This document shows, one piece after another, positions 25,401 through 37,419 of a DNA stretch of 64,000 nt. Where the stretch lies: contig NC_079875.1 of the NCBI RefSeq assembly GCF_029227915.1, positions 434,001 to 498,000 of the forward strand. Direction: 5' to 3'. Position 1 is the first letter of the stretch, and each line of letters begins with the position of its first letter. Origin of the DNA: Hydractinia symbiolongicarpus (Eukaryota; Cnidaria; Hydrozoa; Anthoathecata; Hydractiniidae). Position numbers and translations under genes: made by a program. Below the pieces are notes generated by a model. It was given only the letters and a program-made list of their open reading frames with translations, was not told the origin of the DNA and did not search any database.

Positions 25401-26183
25401 GTACTTTTTTGTATACTTTTGTCTTTACAGGCCAAGTCCGGGATTTACAGGAAATCGCAGGTTTTAATTTGCCGGCGAATAAACTTTTTTTATTCAGCGT
25501 CTCATCAAAAATGAAAACATTTTTGAAAACTACAAGTCTCATGCGATTTAGTGGTGAAAAGATAATTTAAAAAATCGTTCTGGAAATGAGTTTACTCATA
25601 GGGTACTTTCTTTGTATGCATTCGACTATACGGGACAAGCCCGGGATTTACGGGAAATCGCGGGTTTTCGTTTGCAGGCAATTAAACTTCTTTTATTCAG
25701 CGTCTCATCAAAAATGAAAACATTTTTAAAAACTACAAGTCTCATTCGTTCTAGTGGTGCAGAAATAATTTGAAAAATCGTTTGGGAAATGAGTTTACTC
25801 CCCGGGTACTTTTTTTGTATACTTTTAACTTTACAGGCCGAGTACGGGATTTACGGGCAATCGCAGGTTTTCGTTTGCCGGCGATTAAACTTCTTTTATT
25901 CAGCGTCTCATCAAAAATTAAAACATTTTTAAAAACTACAAGTCTCATTCGTTCTAGTGGTGCAGAAATAATTTGAAAAATCGTTCGGGAAATGAGTTTA
26001 CTCCCTGGGTACTTTCTTTGTATACTTTTGACTAGACGGGCCGAGTCCGGGAGTTACGGGAAGTCACGCGTTTTCGTTTGCCGGCGATTAAACTTCTTTT
26101 ACTCAGCGTCTCATCAAAAATAAAAACATTTTTAAAAACTACAAGTCTCATTCGTTCTAGTGGTGCAGAAATAATTTGAAAAA
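22500..26183 (+). repeat. Mixed satellite block with relatives at 42-46 and 53-57 kb
   Basis: The monomer order here recurs far away. Segments at 22914-23338 match 42572-42996 (shift 19658) and 53069-53275. The unusual monomer with CTTTTTATAC and AAAATATTTTT near 25200-25320, followed by GGGATATGAG near 25380, returns near 46075-46260 and 56965-57150. At 25770 and 26176 a monomer pair repeats once with a 406-bp shift. The block therefore shares an ancestor with the two large duplicated units downstream. Confidence 0.8.
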
Positions 26184-27604
26184 TCGTTTGGGAAATGAGT
26201 TTACTCCCCGGGTACTTTTTTTGTATACTTTTAACTTTACAGGCCGAGTCCGGGATTTACGGGCAATCGCAGGTTTTCGTTTGCCGGCGATTAAACTTCT
26301 TTTATTCAGCGTCTCATCAAAAATTAAAACATTTTTGAAAACAACAAGTCTCATGCGTTTTAGTGGTGAAAAAGTAATTTAAAAAATCGTTCGGGAAATG
26401 AGTTTACTCCCTGGGTACTTTCTTTGTATACTTTTGACTATACGGGCCGAGTCCGGGGTTTACGGGAAATGGCGGGTTTTCGTTTGCCGGCGATTAGACT
26501 TCTTTTATTCAGCGTCTCATCAAACATGAAAACATTTTTAAAAACTACAAGTCTCATGGGCTTTAGTGGTGAAATAATAATTTAAAAAATCGTTCGGCAA
26601 ATGAGTTTACTCCCTGGGTACTTTTTTTGTATACTTTTGACTATACGGGCCGAGTCTGGAATTTACAGGAAATCGCAGGTTTTCGTTTGCCGTCGATTAA
26701 ACTTCTTTTATTCAGCGTCTCATCAAAAATAAAAACATTTTTGAAAACTACAAGTCCCGTGCGATTTAGTGGTGAAAAGATAATTTAAAAAATCGTTCTG
26801 GAAATGAGTTTACTCACAGGGTACTTTCTTTGTTTACATTCGACTATACGGGACAAGCCTGGGATTTACGGGAAATCGCGGGTTTTCGTTTGCCGGCGAA
26901 TATACCTCTTTCATTAAACGTCCCAATAAAAATGAAAACAGTTTTGAAAACTACAAGTCTCATGGGCTTTAGTGGTGAAATAATAGTTTAAAAAATCGTT
27001 CGGGAAATGAGTTTACTCCCTGGGTACTTTCTTTGTATACTTTGGACTATACGGGCCGAGTCTGGGATTTACGGGAAATCTCGGGTTTTCGTTTGCCGGC
27101 GATTAAACTTCTTTTATTCAGCGTCTCATCAAAAATGAATACATTTTTGAAAACTACAAGTCTCATGCGATTTAGTGGTGAAAAGATAATTTAAAAAATC
27201 GTTCTGGAAATGAGTTTACTCACAGGGTACTTTCTTTGTTTACATTCGACTATACGGGACAAGCCTGGGATTTACGGGAATTCGCGGGTTTTTGTTTGCC
27301 GGCGAATATACCTCTTTCATTAAACGTCCCAATAAAAATGAAAACAGTTTTGAAAACTACAAGTCTCATGGGCTTTAGTGGTGAAATAATAGTTCAAAAA
27401 ATCGTTCGGGAAATGAGTTTACTCCCTGGGTACTTTCTTTGTATACTTTGGACTATACGGGCCGAGTCTGGGATTTACGGGAAATCTCGGGTTTTCGTTT
27501 GCCGGCGATTAAACTTCTTTTATTCAGCGTCTCATCAAAAATGAATACATTTTTGAAAACTACAAGTCTCATGCGATTTAGTGGTGAAAAGATAATTTAA
27601 AAAA
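26184..27604 (+). repeat. 7-mer HOR unit A (1421 bp)
   Basis: Seven monomers repeated with a shift of exactly 1421 bp. Private markers include CGTCGATTAAAC near 26691 and 28112, and AAGTCCCGTGCG near 26754 and 28175. The left edge is near 26184, where the preceding sequence is a GTGCAGAAATAATTTG type that does not precede the second copy. Confidence 0.88.
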
Positions 27605-29030
27605 TCGTTTGGGAAATGAGTTTACTCCCCGGGTACTTTTTTTGTATACTTTTAACTTTACAGGCCGAGTCCGGGATTTACGGGCAATCGCAGGTTTTCG
27701 TTTGCCGGCGATTAAACTTCTTTTATTCAGCGTCTCATCAAAAATTAAAACATTTTTGAAAACAACAAGTCTCATGCGTTTTAGTGGTGAAAAAGTAATT
27801 TAAAAAATCGTTCGGGAAATGAGTTTACTCCCTGGGTACTTTCTTTGTATACTTTTGACTATACGGGCCGAGTCCGGGGTTTACGGGAAATGGCGGGTTT
27901 TCGTTTGCCGGCGATTAGACTTCTTTTATTCAGCGTCTCATCAAACATGAAAACATTTTTAAAAACTACAAGTCTCATGGGCTTTAGTGGTGAAATAATA
28001 ATTTAAAAAATCGTTCGGCAAATGAGTTTACTCCCTGGGTACTTTTTTTGTATACTTTTGACTATACGGGCCGAGTCTGGAATTTACAGGAAATCGCAGG
28101 TTTTCGTTTGCCGTCGATTAAACTTCTTTTATTCAGCGTCTCATCAAAAATAAAAACATTTTTGAAAACTACAAGTCCCGTGCGATTTAGTGGTGAAAAG
28201 ATAATTTAAAAAATCGTTCTGGAAATGAGTTTACTCACAGGGTACTTTCTTTGTTTACATTCGACTATACGGGACAAGCCTGGGATTTACGGGAAATCGC
28301 GGGTTTTCGTTTGCCGGCGAATATACCTCTTTCATTAAACGTCCCAATAAAAATGAAAACAGTTTTGAAAACTACAAGTCTCATGGGCTTTAGTGGTGAA
28401 ATAATAGTTTAAAAAATCGTTCGGGAAATGAGTTTACTCCCTGGGTACTTTCTTTGTATACTTTGGACTATACGGGCCGAGTCTGGGATTTACGGGAAAT
28501 CTCGGGTTTTCGTTTGCCGGCGATTAAACTTCTTTTATTCAGCGTCTCATCAAAAATGAATACATTTTTGAAAACTACAAGTCTCATGCGATTTAGTGGT
28601 GAAAAGATAATTTAAAAAATCGTTCTGGAAATGAGTTTACTCACAGGGTACTTTCTTTGTTTACATTCGACTATACGGGACAAGCCTGGGATTTACGGGA
28701 ATTCGCGGGTTTTTGTTTGCCGGCGAATATACCTCTTTCATTAAACGTCCCAATAAAAATGAAAACAGTTTTGAAAACTACAAGTCTCATGGGCTTTAGT
28801 GGTGAAATAATAGTTCAAAAAATCGTTCGGGAAATGAGTTTACTCCCTGGGTACTTTCTTTGTATACTTTGGACTATACGGGCCGAGTCTGGGATTTACG
28901 GGAAATCTCGGGTTTTCGTTTGCCGGCGATTAAACTTCTTTTATTCAGCGTCTCATCAAAAATGAATACATTTTTGAAAACTACAAGTCTCATGCGATTT
29001 AGTGGTGAAAAGATAATTTAAAAAATCGTT
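27605..29030 (+). repeat. 7-mer HOR unit B (about 1421 bp)
   Basis: Tandem copy of 26184-27604 with the same private markers. It ends near 29030, where a TCTGGAAATGAG monomer replaces the TTTGGGAAATGAG start. The last two monomers repeat again at once with a 406-bp shift (28657 to 29063), so a further small expansion occurred at its right end. Confidence 0.87.
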
Positions 29031-31349
29031 CTGGAAATGAGTTTACTCACAGGGTACTTTCTTTGTTTACATTCGACTATACGGGACAAGCCTGGGATTT
29101 ACGGGAATTCGCGGGTTTTTGTTTGCCGGCGAATATACCTCTTTCATTAAACGTCCCAATAAAAATGAAAACAGTTTTGAAAACTACAAGTCTCATGGGC
29201 TTTAGTGGTGAAATAATAGTTCAAAAAATCGTTCGGGAAATGAGTTTACTCCCTGGGTACTTTCTTTGTATAATTTTGACTATACGGGCCGAGTCTGGAA
29301 TTTACAGGAAATCGCAGGTTTTCGTTTGCCGTCGATTAAACTTCTTTTATTCAGCGTCTCATCAAAAATGAATACATTTTTAAAAACTACAAGTCTCATG
29401 CGATTTAGTGGTGAAAAGATAATTTAAAAAATCGTTCTGGAAATGAGTTTACTCACAGGGTACTTTCTTTGTATACATTCGACTATACGGGACAAGCCCG
29501 GGATTTACGGGAAATCGCGGGTTTTCGTTTGCCGGCGATTAAGCCTCTTTCACTAAGCGTCTCAATAAAAATGAAAACATTTTTGAAAACTACAAGTCTC
29601 ATGGGCTTTAGTGGTGAAATAATAATTTAAAAAATCGTTCGGGAAATGAGTTTACTCCCTGGGTACTTTCTTTGTATACTTTTGACTATACGGGCCGAGT
29701 CTGGGATTTACGGGAAATCTCAGGTTTTCGTTTGCCGGCGATTAAACTTCTTTTATTCAGCGTCTCATCAAAAATGAATACATTTTTAAAAACTACAAGT
29801 CTCATGCGATATAGTGGTGAAAAGATAATTTAAAAAATCGTTCTGGAAATGAGTTTACTTACAGGGTACTTTCTTTGTTTACATTCGACTATACGGGACA
29901 AGCCTGGGATTTACGGGAAATCTCAGGTTTTCGTTTGCCGGCGATTAAACTTCTTTTATTCAGCGTCTCAGCAAAAATGAATACATTTTTGAAAACTACA
30001 AGTCTCATGCGATTTAGTGGTGAAAAGATAATTTAAAAAATCGTTCTGAAAAGGAGTTTACTCACAGGGTACTTTCTTTGTTTACATTCGACTATACGGG
30101 ACAAGCCTGGGATTTACGGGAAATCGCGGGTTTTCGTTTACCGGCGAATATACCTCTTTCATTAAACGTCCCAATAAAAATGAAAACAGTTTTGAAAACT
30201 ACAAGTCTCATGGGCTTTAGTGGTGAAATAATAGTTTAAAAAATCGTTCGGAAAATGAGTTTACTCCCTGGGTACTTTCTTTGTGTACTTTGGACTATAC
30301 GGGCCGAGTCTGGGATTTACGGGAAATCTCGGGTTTTCGTTTGCCGGCGATTAAACTTCTTTTATTCAGCGTCTCATCAAAAATGAATACATTTTTGAAA
30401 ACTACAAGTCTCATGCGATTTAGTGGTGAAAAGATAATTTAAAAAATCGTTCTGGAAATGAGTTTACTCACAGGGAACTTTCTTTGTATACATTCGACTA
30501 TACGGGACAAGCCCGGGATTTACGGGAAATCGCGGGTTATCGTTTGCCGGCGATTAAGCCTCTTTCATTAAGCGTCTCAATAAAAATGAAAACATTTTTG
30601 AAAACTACAAGTCTCATGGGCTTTAGTGGTGAAATAATAATTTAAAAAATCGTTCGGGAAATGAGTTTACTCCCTGGGTACTTTCTTTGTATACTTTTGA
30701 CTATACGGGCCGAGTCTGGGATTTACGGGAAATCTCAGGTTTTCGTTTGCCGGCGATTAAACTTCTTTTATTCAACGTCTCATCAAAAATGAATACATTT
30801 TTGAAAACTACAAGTCTCATGCGATTTAGTGGTGAAAAGATAATTTAAAAAATCGTTCTGGAAATGAGTTTACTCACAGGGTACTTTCTTTGTTTACATT
30901 CGACTATACGGGACAAGCCTGGGATTTACGGGAAATCTCAGGTCTTCATTTGCCGGCGATTAAACTTCTTTTATTCAGCGTCTCATCAAAAATGAATACA
31001 TTTTTGAAAACTACAAGTCTCATGCGATTTAGTGGTGAAAAGATAATTTAAAAAATCATTCTGGAAATGAGTTTACTCACAGGGTACTTTCTTTGTTTAC
31101 ATTCGACTATACGGGACAAGCCTGGGATTTACGGGAAATCGCGGGTTTTCGTTTGCCGGCGAATATACCTCTTTCATTAAACGTCCCAATAAAAATGAAA
31201 ACAGTTTTGAAAACTACAAGTCTCATGGGCTTTAGCGGTGAAATAATAGTTTAAAAAATCGTTCGGGAAATGAGTTTACTCCCTGGGTACTTTCTTTGTA
31301 TACTTTGGACTATACGGGCCCAGTCTGGGATTTACGGGAAATCTCGGGT
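29031..31349 (+). repeat. Mixed satellite block, includes start of a 3854-bp-shifted duplicate
   Basis: From about 29632 to 31861 the order matches 33486-35715 with a shift of 3854 bp (19 monomers). Shared private variants are GCGATATAGTGG near 29807/33661, GGTTATCG at 30535/34389, and GACAATACGG at 31714/35568. The first 600 bp (29031-29631) continue the 7-mer style monomers. Confidence 0.82.
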
Positions 31350-34300
31350 TTTCGTTTGCCGGCGATTAAACTTCTTTTATTCAGCGTCTCATCAAAAATG
31401 AATACATTTTTGAAAACTACAAGTCTCATGCGATTTAGTGGTGAAAAGATAATTTAAAAAATCGTTCTGGAAATGAGTTTACTCACAGGGTACTTTCTTT
31501 GTATACATTCGACTATACGGGACAAGCCCGGGATTTACGGGAAATCGCGGGTTTTCGTTTGCCGGCGATTAAGCCTCTTTCATTAAGCGTCTCAATAAAA
31601 ATGAAAACATTTTTGAAAACTACAAGTCTCATGCGTTTTAGTGGTGAAAAAGTAATTTAAAAAATCGTTCGGGAAATGAGTTTACTCCCTGGGTACTTTC
31701 TTTGTATACTTTTGACAATACGGGCCGAGCCGGGGTTTACGGGAAATCGCAGGTTTTCGTTTGCCGGCGATTAAACTTCTTTTATTCAGCGTCTCATCAA
31801 AAATTAAAACATTTTTGAAAACAACAAGTCTCATGCGTTTTAGTGGTGAAAAAGTAATTTAAAAAATCGTTCGGGAAATGAGTTTTCTCCCTGGGTATTT
31901 TCTTTGTATACTTTTGACTATACGGGCCGAGTCCGGGGTTTACGGGAAATGGCGGGTTTTCGTTTGCCGGCGATTAAACTTCTTTTATTCAGCGTCTCAT
32001 CAAACATGAAAACATTTTTAAAAACTACAAGTCTCATGGGCTTTAGTGGTGAAATAATAATTTAAAAAATCGTTCGGCAAATGAGTTTACTCCCTGGGTA
32101 CTTTCTTTGTATACTTTTGACTATACGGGCCGAGTCTGGAATTTACAGGAAATCGCAGGTTTTCGTTTGCCGGCGATTAAACTTCTTTTATTCAGCGTCT
32201 CATCAAAAATGAAAACATTTTTGAAAACTACAAGTCTCATGCGATTTAGTGGTGAAAGATAATTTAAAAAATCGTTCTGGAAATGAGTTTACTCACAGGG
32301 TACTTTCTTTGTATACATTTGACTATACGGGACAAGCCCGGGATTTACGGGAAATCGCAGGTTTTCGTTTGCCGGCAATTAAACCTCTTTCATTAAGCGT
32401 CTCATTAAAAATGAAAACATTTTTGAAAACTACAAGTCTCATGGGCTTTAGTGGTGAAATAATAGTTTAAAAAATCGTTCGGGAAATGAGTTTACTCCCT
32501 GGGTACTTTCTTTGTATACTTTGGACTATACGGGCCGAGTCTGGGATTTACGAGAAATCTCGGGTTTTCGTTTGCCGGCGATTAAACTTCTTTTATTCAG
32601 CGTCTCATCAAAAATGAATACATTTTTAAAAACTACAAGTCTCATGCGATTTAGTGGTGAAAAGATAATTTAAAAAATCGTTCTGGAAATGAGTTTACTC
32701 ACAGGGTACTTTCTTTGTATACATTCGACTATACGGGACAAGCCCGGGATTTACGGGAAATCGCGGGTTTTCGTTTGCCGGCGATTAAGCCTCTTTCATT
32801 AAGCGTCTCAATAAAAATGAAAACATTTTTGAAAGCTACAAGTCTCATGGGCTTTAGTGGTGAAATAATAATTTAAAAAATCGTTCGGGAAATGAGTTTA
32901 CTCCCTGGGTACTTTCTTTGTATACTTTTGACTATACGGGCCGAGTCTGGGATTTACGGGAAATATCAGGTTTTCGTTTGCCGGCGATTATACCTCTTTC
33001 ATTAAACGTCCCAATAAAAATGAAAACAGTTTTGAAAACTACAAGTCTCATGGGCTTTAGTGGTGAAATAATAGTTTAAAAAATCTTTCGGGAAATGAGT
33101 TTACTCCCTGGGTACTTTCTTTGTATACTTTGGACTATACGGGCCGAGTCTGGGATTTACGGGAAATCTCGGGTTTTCGTTTGCCGGCGATTAAACTTCT
33201 TTTATTCAGCCTCTCATCAAAAATGAATACATTTTTGAAAACTACAAGTCTCATGCGATTTAGTGGTGAAAAGATAATTTAAAAAATCGTTCTGGAAATG
33301 AGTTTACTCACAGGGTACTTTCTTTGTTTACATTCGACTACACGGGACAAGCCTGGGATTTACGGGAATTCGCGGGTTTTTGTTTGCCGGCGAATATACC
33401 TCTTTCATTAAACGTCCCAATAAAAATGAAAACAGTTTTGAAAACTACAAGTCTCATGGGCTTTAGTGGTGAAATAATAGTTCAAAAAATCGTTCGGGAA
33501 ATGAGTTTACTCCCTGGGTACTTTCTTTGTATACTTTTGACTATACGGGCCGAGTCTGGGATTTACGGGAAATCTCGGGTTTTCGTTTGCCGGCGATTAA
33601 ACTTCTTTTATTCAGCGTCTCATCAAAAATGAATACATTTTTAAAAACTACAAGTCTCATGCGATATAGTGGTGAAAAGATAATTTAAAAAATCGTTCTG
33701 GAAATGAGTTTACTCACAGGGTACTTTCTTTGTTTACATTTGACTATACGGGACAAGCCTGGGATTTACGGGAAATCTCAGGTTTTCGTTTGCCGGCGAT
33801 TAAACTTCTTTTATTCAGCGTCTCATCAAAAATGAATACATTTTTGAAAACTACAAGTCTCATGCGATTTAGTGGTGAAAAGATAATTTAAAAAATCGTT
33901 CTGGAAATGAGTTTACTCACAGGGTACTTTCTTTGTTTACATTCGACTATACGGGACAAGCCTGGGATTTACGGGAAATCGCGGGTTTTCGTTTACCGGC
34001 GAATATACCTCTTTCATTAAACGTCCCAATAAAAATGAAAACAGTTTTGAAAACTACAAGTCTCATGGGCTTTAGTGGTGAAATAATAGTTTAAAAAATC
34101 GTTCGGGAAATGAGTTTACTCCCTGGGTACTTTCTTTGTGTACTTTGGACTATACCGGCCGAGTCTGGGATTTACGGGAAATCTCGGGTTTTCGATGCCG
34201 GCGATTAAACTTCTTTTATTCAGCGTCTCATCAAAAATGAATACATTTTTGAAAACTACAAGTCTCATGCGATTTAGTGGTGAAAAGATAATTTAAAAAA

Positions 34301-35715
34301 TCGTTCTGGAAATGAGTTTACTCACAGGGTACTTTCTTTGTATACATTCGACTATACGGGACAAGCCCGGGATTTACGGGAAATCGCGGGTTATCGTTTG
34401 CCGGCGATTAAGCCTCTTTCATTAAGCGTCTCAATAAAAATGAAAACATTTTTGAAAACTACAAGTCTCATGGGCTTTAGTGGTGAAATAATAATTTAAA
34501 AAATCGTTCGAGAAATGAGTTTACTCCCTGGGTACTTTCTTTGTATACTTTTGACTATACGGGCCGAGTCTGGGATTTACGGGAAATCTCAGGTTTTTGT
34601 TTGCCGGCGATTAAACTTCTTTTATTCAGCGTCTCATCAAAAATGAATACATTTTTGAAAACTACAAGTCTCATACAATTTAGTGGTGAAAAGATAATTT
34701 AAAAAATCGTTCTGGAAATGAGTTTACTCACAGGGTACTTTCTTTGTTTACATTCGACTATACGGGACAAGCCTGGGATTTACGGGAAATCTCAGGTTTT
34801 CGTTTGCCGGCGATTAAACTTCTTTTATTCAGCGTCTCATCAAAAATGAATACATTTTTGAAAACTACAAGTCTCATGCGATTTAGTGGTGAAAAGATAA
34901 TTTAAAAAATCGTTCTGGAAATGAGTTTACTCACAGGGTACTTTCTTTGTTTACATTCGACTATACGGGACAAGCCTGGGATTTACGGGAAATCGCGGGT
35001 TTTCGTTTGCCGGCGAATATACCTCTTTCATTAAACGTCCCAATAAAAATGAAAACAGTTTTGAAAACTACAAGTCTCATGGGCTGTAGCGGTGAAATAA
35101 TAGTTTAAAAAATCGTTCGGGAAATGAGTTTATTCCCTGGGTACTTTCTTTGTATACTTTGGACTATACGGGCCGAGTCTGGGATTTACGGGAAATCTCG
35201 GGTTTTCGTTTGCCGGCGATTAAACTTCTTTTACTCAGCGTCTCATCAAAAATGAATACATTTTTGAAAACTACAAGTCTCATGCGATTTAGTGGTGAAA
35301 AAATAATTTAAAAAATCGTTCTGGAAAGGAGTTTACTCACAGGGTACTTTCTTTGTATACATTCGACTATACGGGACAAGCCCGGGATTTACGGGAAATC
35401 GCGGGTTTTCGTTTGCCGGCGATTAAGCCTCTTTCATTAAGCGTCTCAATAAAAATGAAAACATTTTTGAAAACTACAAGTCTCATGCGTTTTAGTGGTG
35501 AAAAAGTAATTTAAAAAATCGTTCGGGAAATGAGTTTACTCCCTGGGTACTTTCTTTGTATACTTTTGACAATACGGGCCGAGCCGGGGTTTACGGGAAA
35601 TCGCAGGTTTTCGTTTGCCGGCGATTAAACTTCTTTTATTCAGCGTCTCATCAAAAATTAAAACATTTTTGAAAACAACAAGTCTCATGCGTTTTAGTGG
35701 TGAAAAAGTAATTTA

Positions 35716-36763
35716 GTATAGTATAGTCGAATGTATACAAAGAAAGTACCCTGTGAGTAAACTCATTTGCCGAACGATTTTTTAAATTATTATTTCACCA
35801 CTAAAGCCCATGAGACTTGTAGTTTTTAAAAAGGTTTTCATGTTTGATGAGACGCTGAATAAAAGAAGTTTAATCGCCGGCAAACGAAAACCCGCCATTT
35901 CCCGTAAACCCCGGACTCGGCCCGTATAGTCAAAAGTATACAAAGAAAGTACCCAGGGAGAAAACTCATTTCCCGAACGATTTTTTAAATTACTTTTTCA
36001 CCACTAAAACGCATGAGACTTGTTGTTTTCAAAAATGTTTTAATTTTTGATGAGACGCTGAATAAAAGAAGTTTAATCGCCGGCAAACGAAAACCTGAGA
36101 TTTCCCGTAAATCCCAGGCTTGTCCCGTATAGTCGAATGTAAACAAAGAAAGTACCCTGTGAGTAAACTCATTTCCAGAACGATTTTTTAAATTATCTTT
36201 TCACCACTAAATCGCATGAGACTTGTAGTTTTCAAAAATGTATTCATTTTTGATGAGACGCTGAATAAAAGAAGTTTAATCGCCGGCAAACGAAAACCTG
36301 AGATTTCCCGTAAATCCCAGACTCGGCCCGTATAGTCAAAAGTATACAAAGAAAGTACCCAGGGAGTAAACTCATTTCCCGAACGATTTTTTAAATTATT
36401 ATTTCACCACTAAAGCCCATGAGACTTGTAGCTTTCAAAAATGTTTTCATTTTTATTGAGACGCTTAATGAAAGAGGCTTAATCGCCGGCAAACGAAAAC
36501 CCGCGATTTCCCGTAAATCCCGGCCTTGTCCCGTATAGTCGAATGTATACAGAGAAAGTACCCTGTGAGTAAACTCATTTCCAGAACGATTTTTTAAATT
36601 ATTATTTCACCACTAAAGCCCATGAGACTTGTAGTTTTTAAAAATGTTTTCATGTTTGATGAGACGCTGAATAAAAGAAGTTTAATCGCCGGCAAACGAA
36701 AACCCGCCATTTCCCGTAAACCCCGGACTCGGCCCGTATAGTCAAAAGTATACAAAGAAAGTA
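35716..36763 (-). repeat. Inverted satellite block, copy 1 (about 1.05 kb)
   Basis: The monomer orientation flips here. The forward array stops after GTAATTTA at 35715, and from 35721 the text reads as the reverse complement of the monomer, starting at monomer position 63 and running down through five full monomers to about position 36. Reverse landmarks include GTATAGTCGAATG, GCCGGCAAACG and CATGAGACTTGTAG. An extra GTATA (35716-35720) is duplicated at the left junction. Read on the minus strand, the block has the TTTTCTCCCTGGG and CATCAAACATG variants that normally follow this position (compare 31862-32100), so it derives from its own neighbourhood. Confidence 0.95.
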
Positions 36764-36790
36764 TATACTTTTGACTATACGGGCCGAGTC
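36726..36790. repeat. Fold-back hairpin at the right end of inverted block 1
   Basis: A perfect 27-bp inverted repeat, left arm 36726-36752 and right arm 36764-36790, separated by 11 bases (CAAAGAAAGTA). The right arm starts TATACTTTTGAC. Beyond one mismatch the match continues at lower identity, because inverted monomers face forward ones. It arises where the array turns from minus back to plus within the region of monomer positions 36-47. Confidence 0.95.
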
Positions 36791-36795
36791 TGGGA

Positions 36796-37419
36796 TTTAC
36801 GAGAAATCTCGGGTTTTCGTTTGCCGGCGATTAAACTTCTTTTATTCAGCGTCTCATCAAAAATGAATACATTTTTAAAAACTACAAGTCTCATGCGATT
36901 TAGTGGTGAAAAGATAATTTAAAAAATCGTTCTGGAAATGAGTTTACTCACAGGGTACTTTCTTTGTATACATTCGACTATACGGGACAAGCCCGGGATT
37001 TACGGAAAATTGCGGGTTTTCGTTTGCCGGCCATTAAGCCTCTTTCATTAAGCGTCTCAATAAAAATGAAAACATTTTTGAAAGCTACAAGTCTCATGGG
37101 CTTTAGTGGTGAAATAATAATTTAAAAAATCGTTCGGGAAATGAGTTTACTACCTGGGTACTTTCTTTGTATACTTTTGACTATACGGGCCGAGTCTGGG
37201 ATTTACGGGAAATCTCAGGTTTTCGTTTGCCGGCAATTAAACTTCTTTTATTCAGCGTCTCATCAAAAATGAATACATTTTTGAAAACTACAAGTCTCAT
37301 GCGATTTAGTGGTGAAAAGATAATTTAAAAAATCGTTCTGGAAATGAGTTTACTCACAGGGTACTTTCTTTGTTTACATTCGACTATACGGGACAAGCCT
37401 GGGATTTACGGGAAATCTC
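36796..37419 (+). repeat. Three-monomer spacer between the duplicated segments
   Basis: Ordinary forward monomers. They match about 43276-43900 and part of 53350-53980, sharing TTTACGAGAAATCTCGGG and GCCGGCCATTAAG (37027 and 43507). The sequence to the right of hairpin 1 is therefore like sequence found further downstream, and unlike that to the right of hairpin 2. Confidence 0.8.

Larger units (their letters stand above)
31350..36795 (+). repeat. Segmental duplication, copy 1 (about 5.4 kb)
   Basis: Collinear with 37420-42464. The shift is 6074 bp up to about 33960 and 5669 bp from about 34365 onward, so this copy has two monomers (405 bp) that copy 2 lacks. Markers include GACAATACGG at 31714 and 37788, and again at 35568 and 41237. 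It contains the inverted block at 35716-36763 and ends about 30 bp after the hairpin junction, where the right flanks of the two copies become different monomer types. Confidence 0.85.

Noticed and set aside
35716-36763. Inverted block as a mobile element with terminal inverted repeats
   Set aside because: Its whole length is satellite monomer in reverse; there is no coding sequence, and the inverted-repeat arms are just facing monomers.
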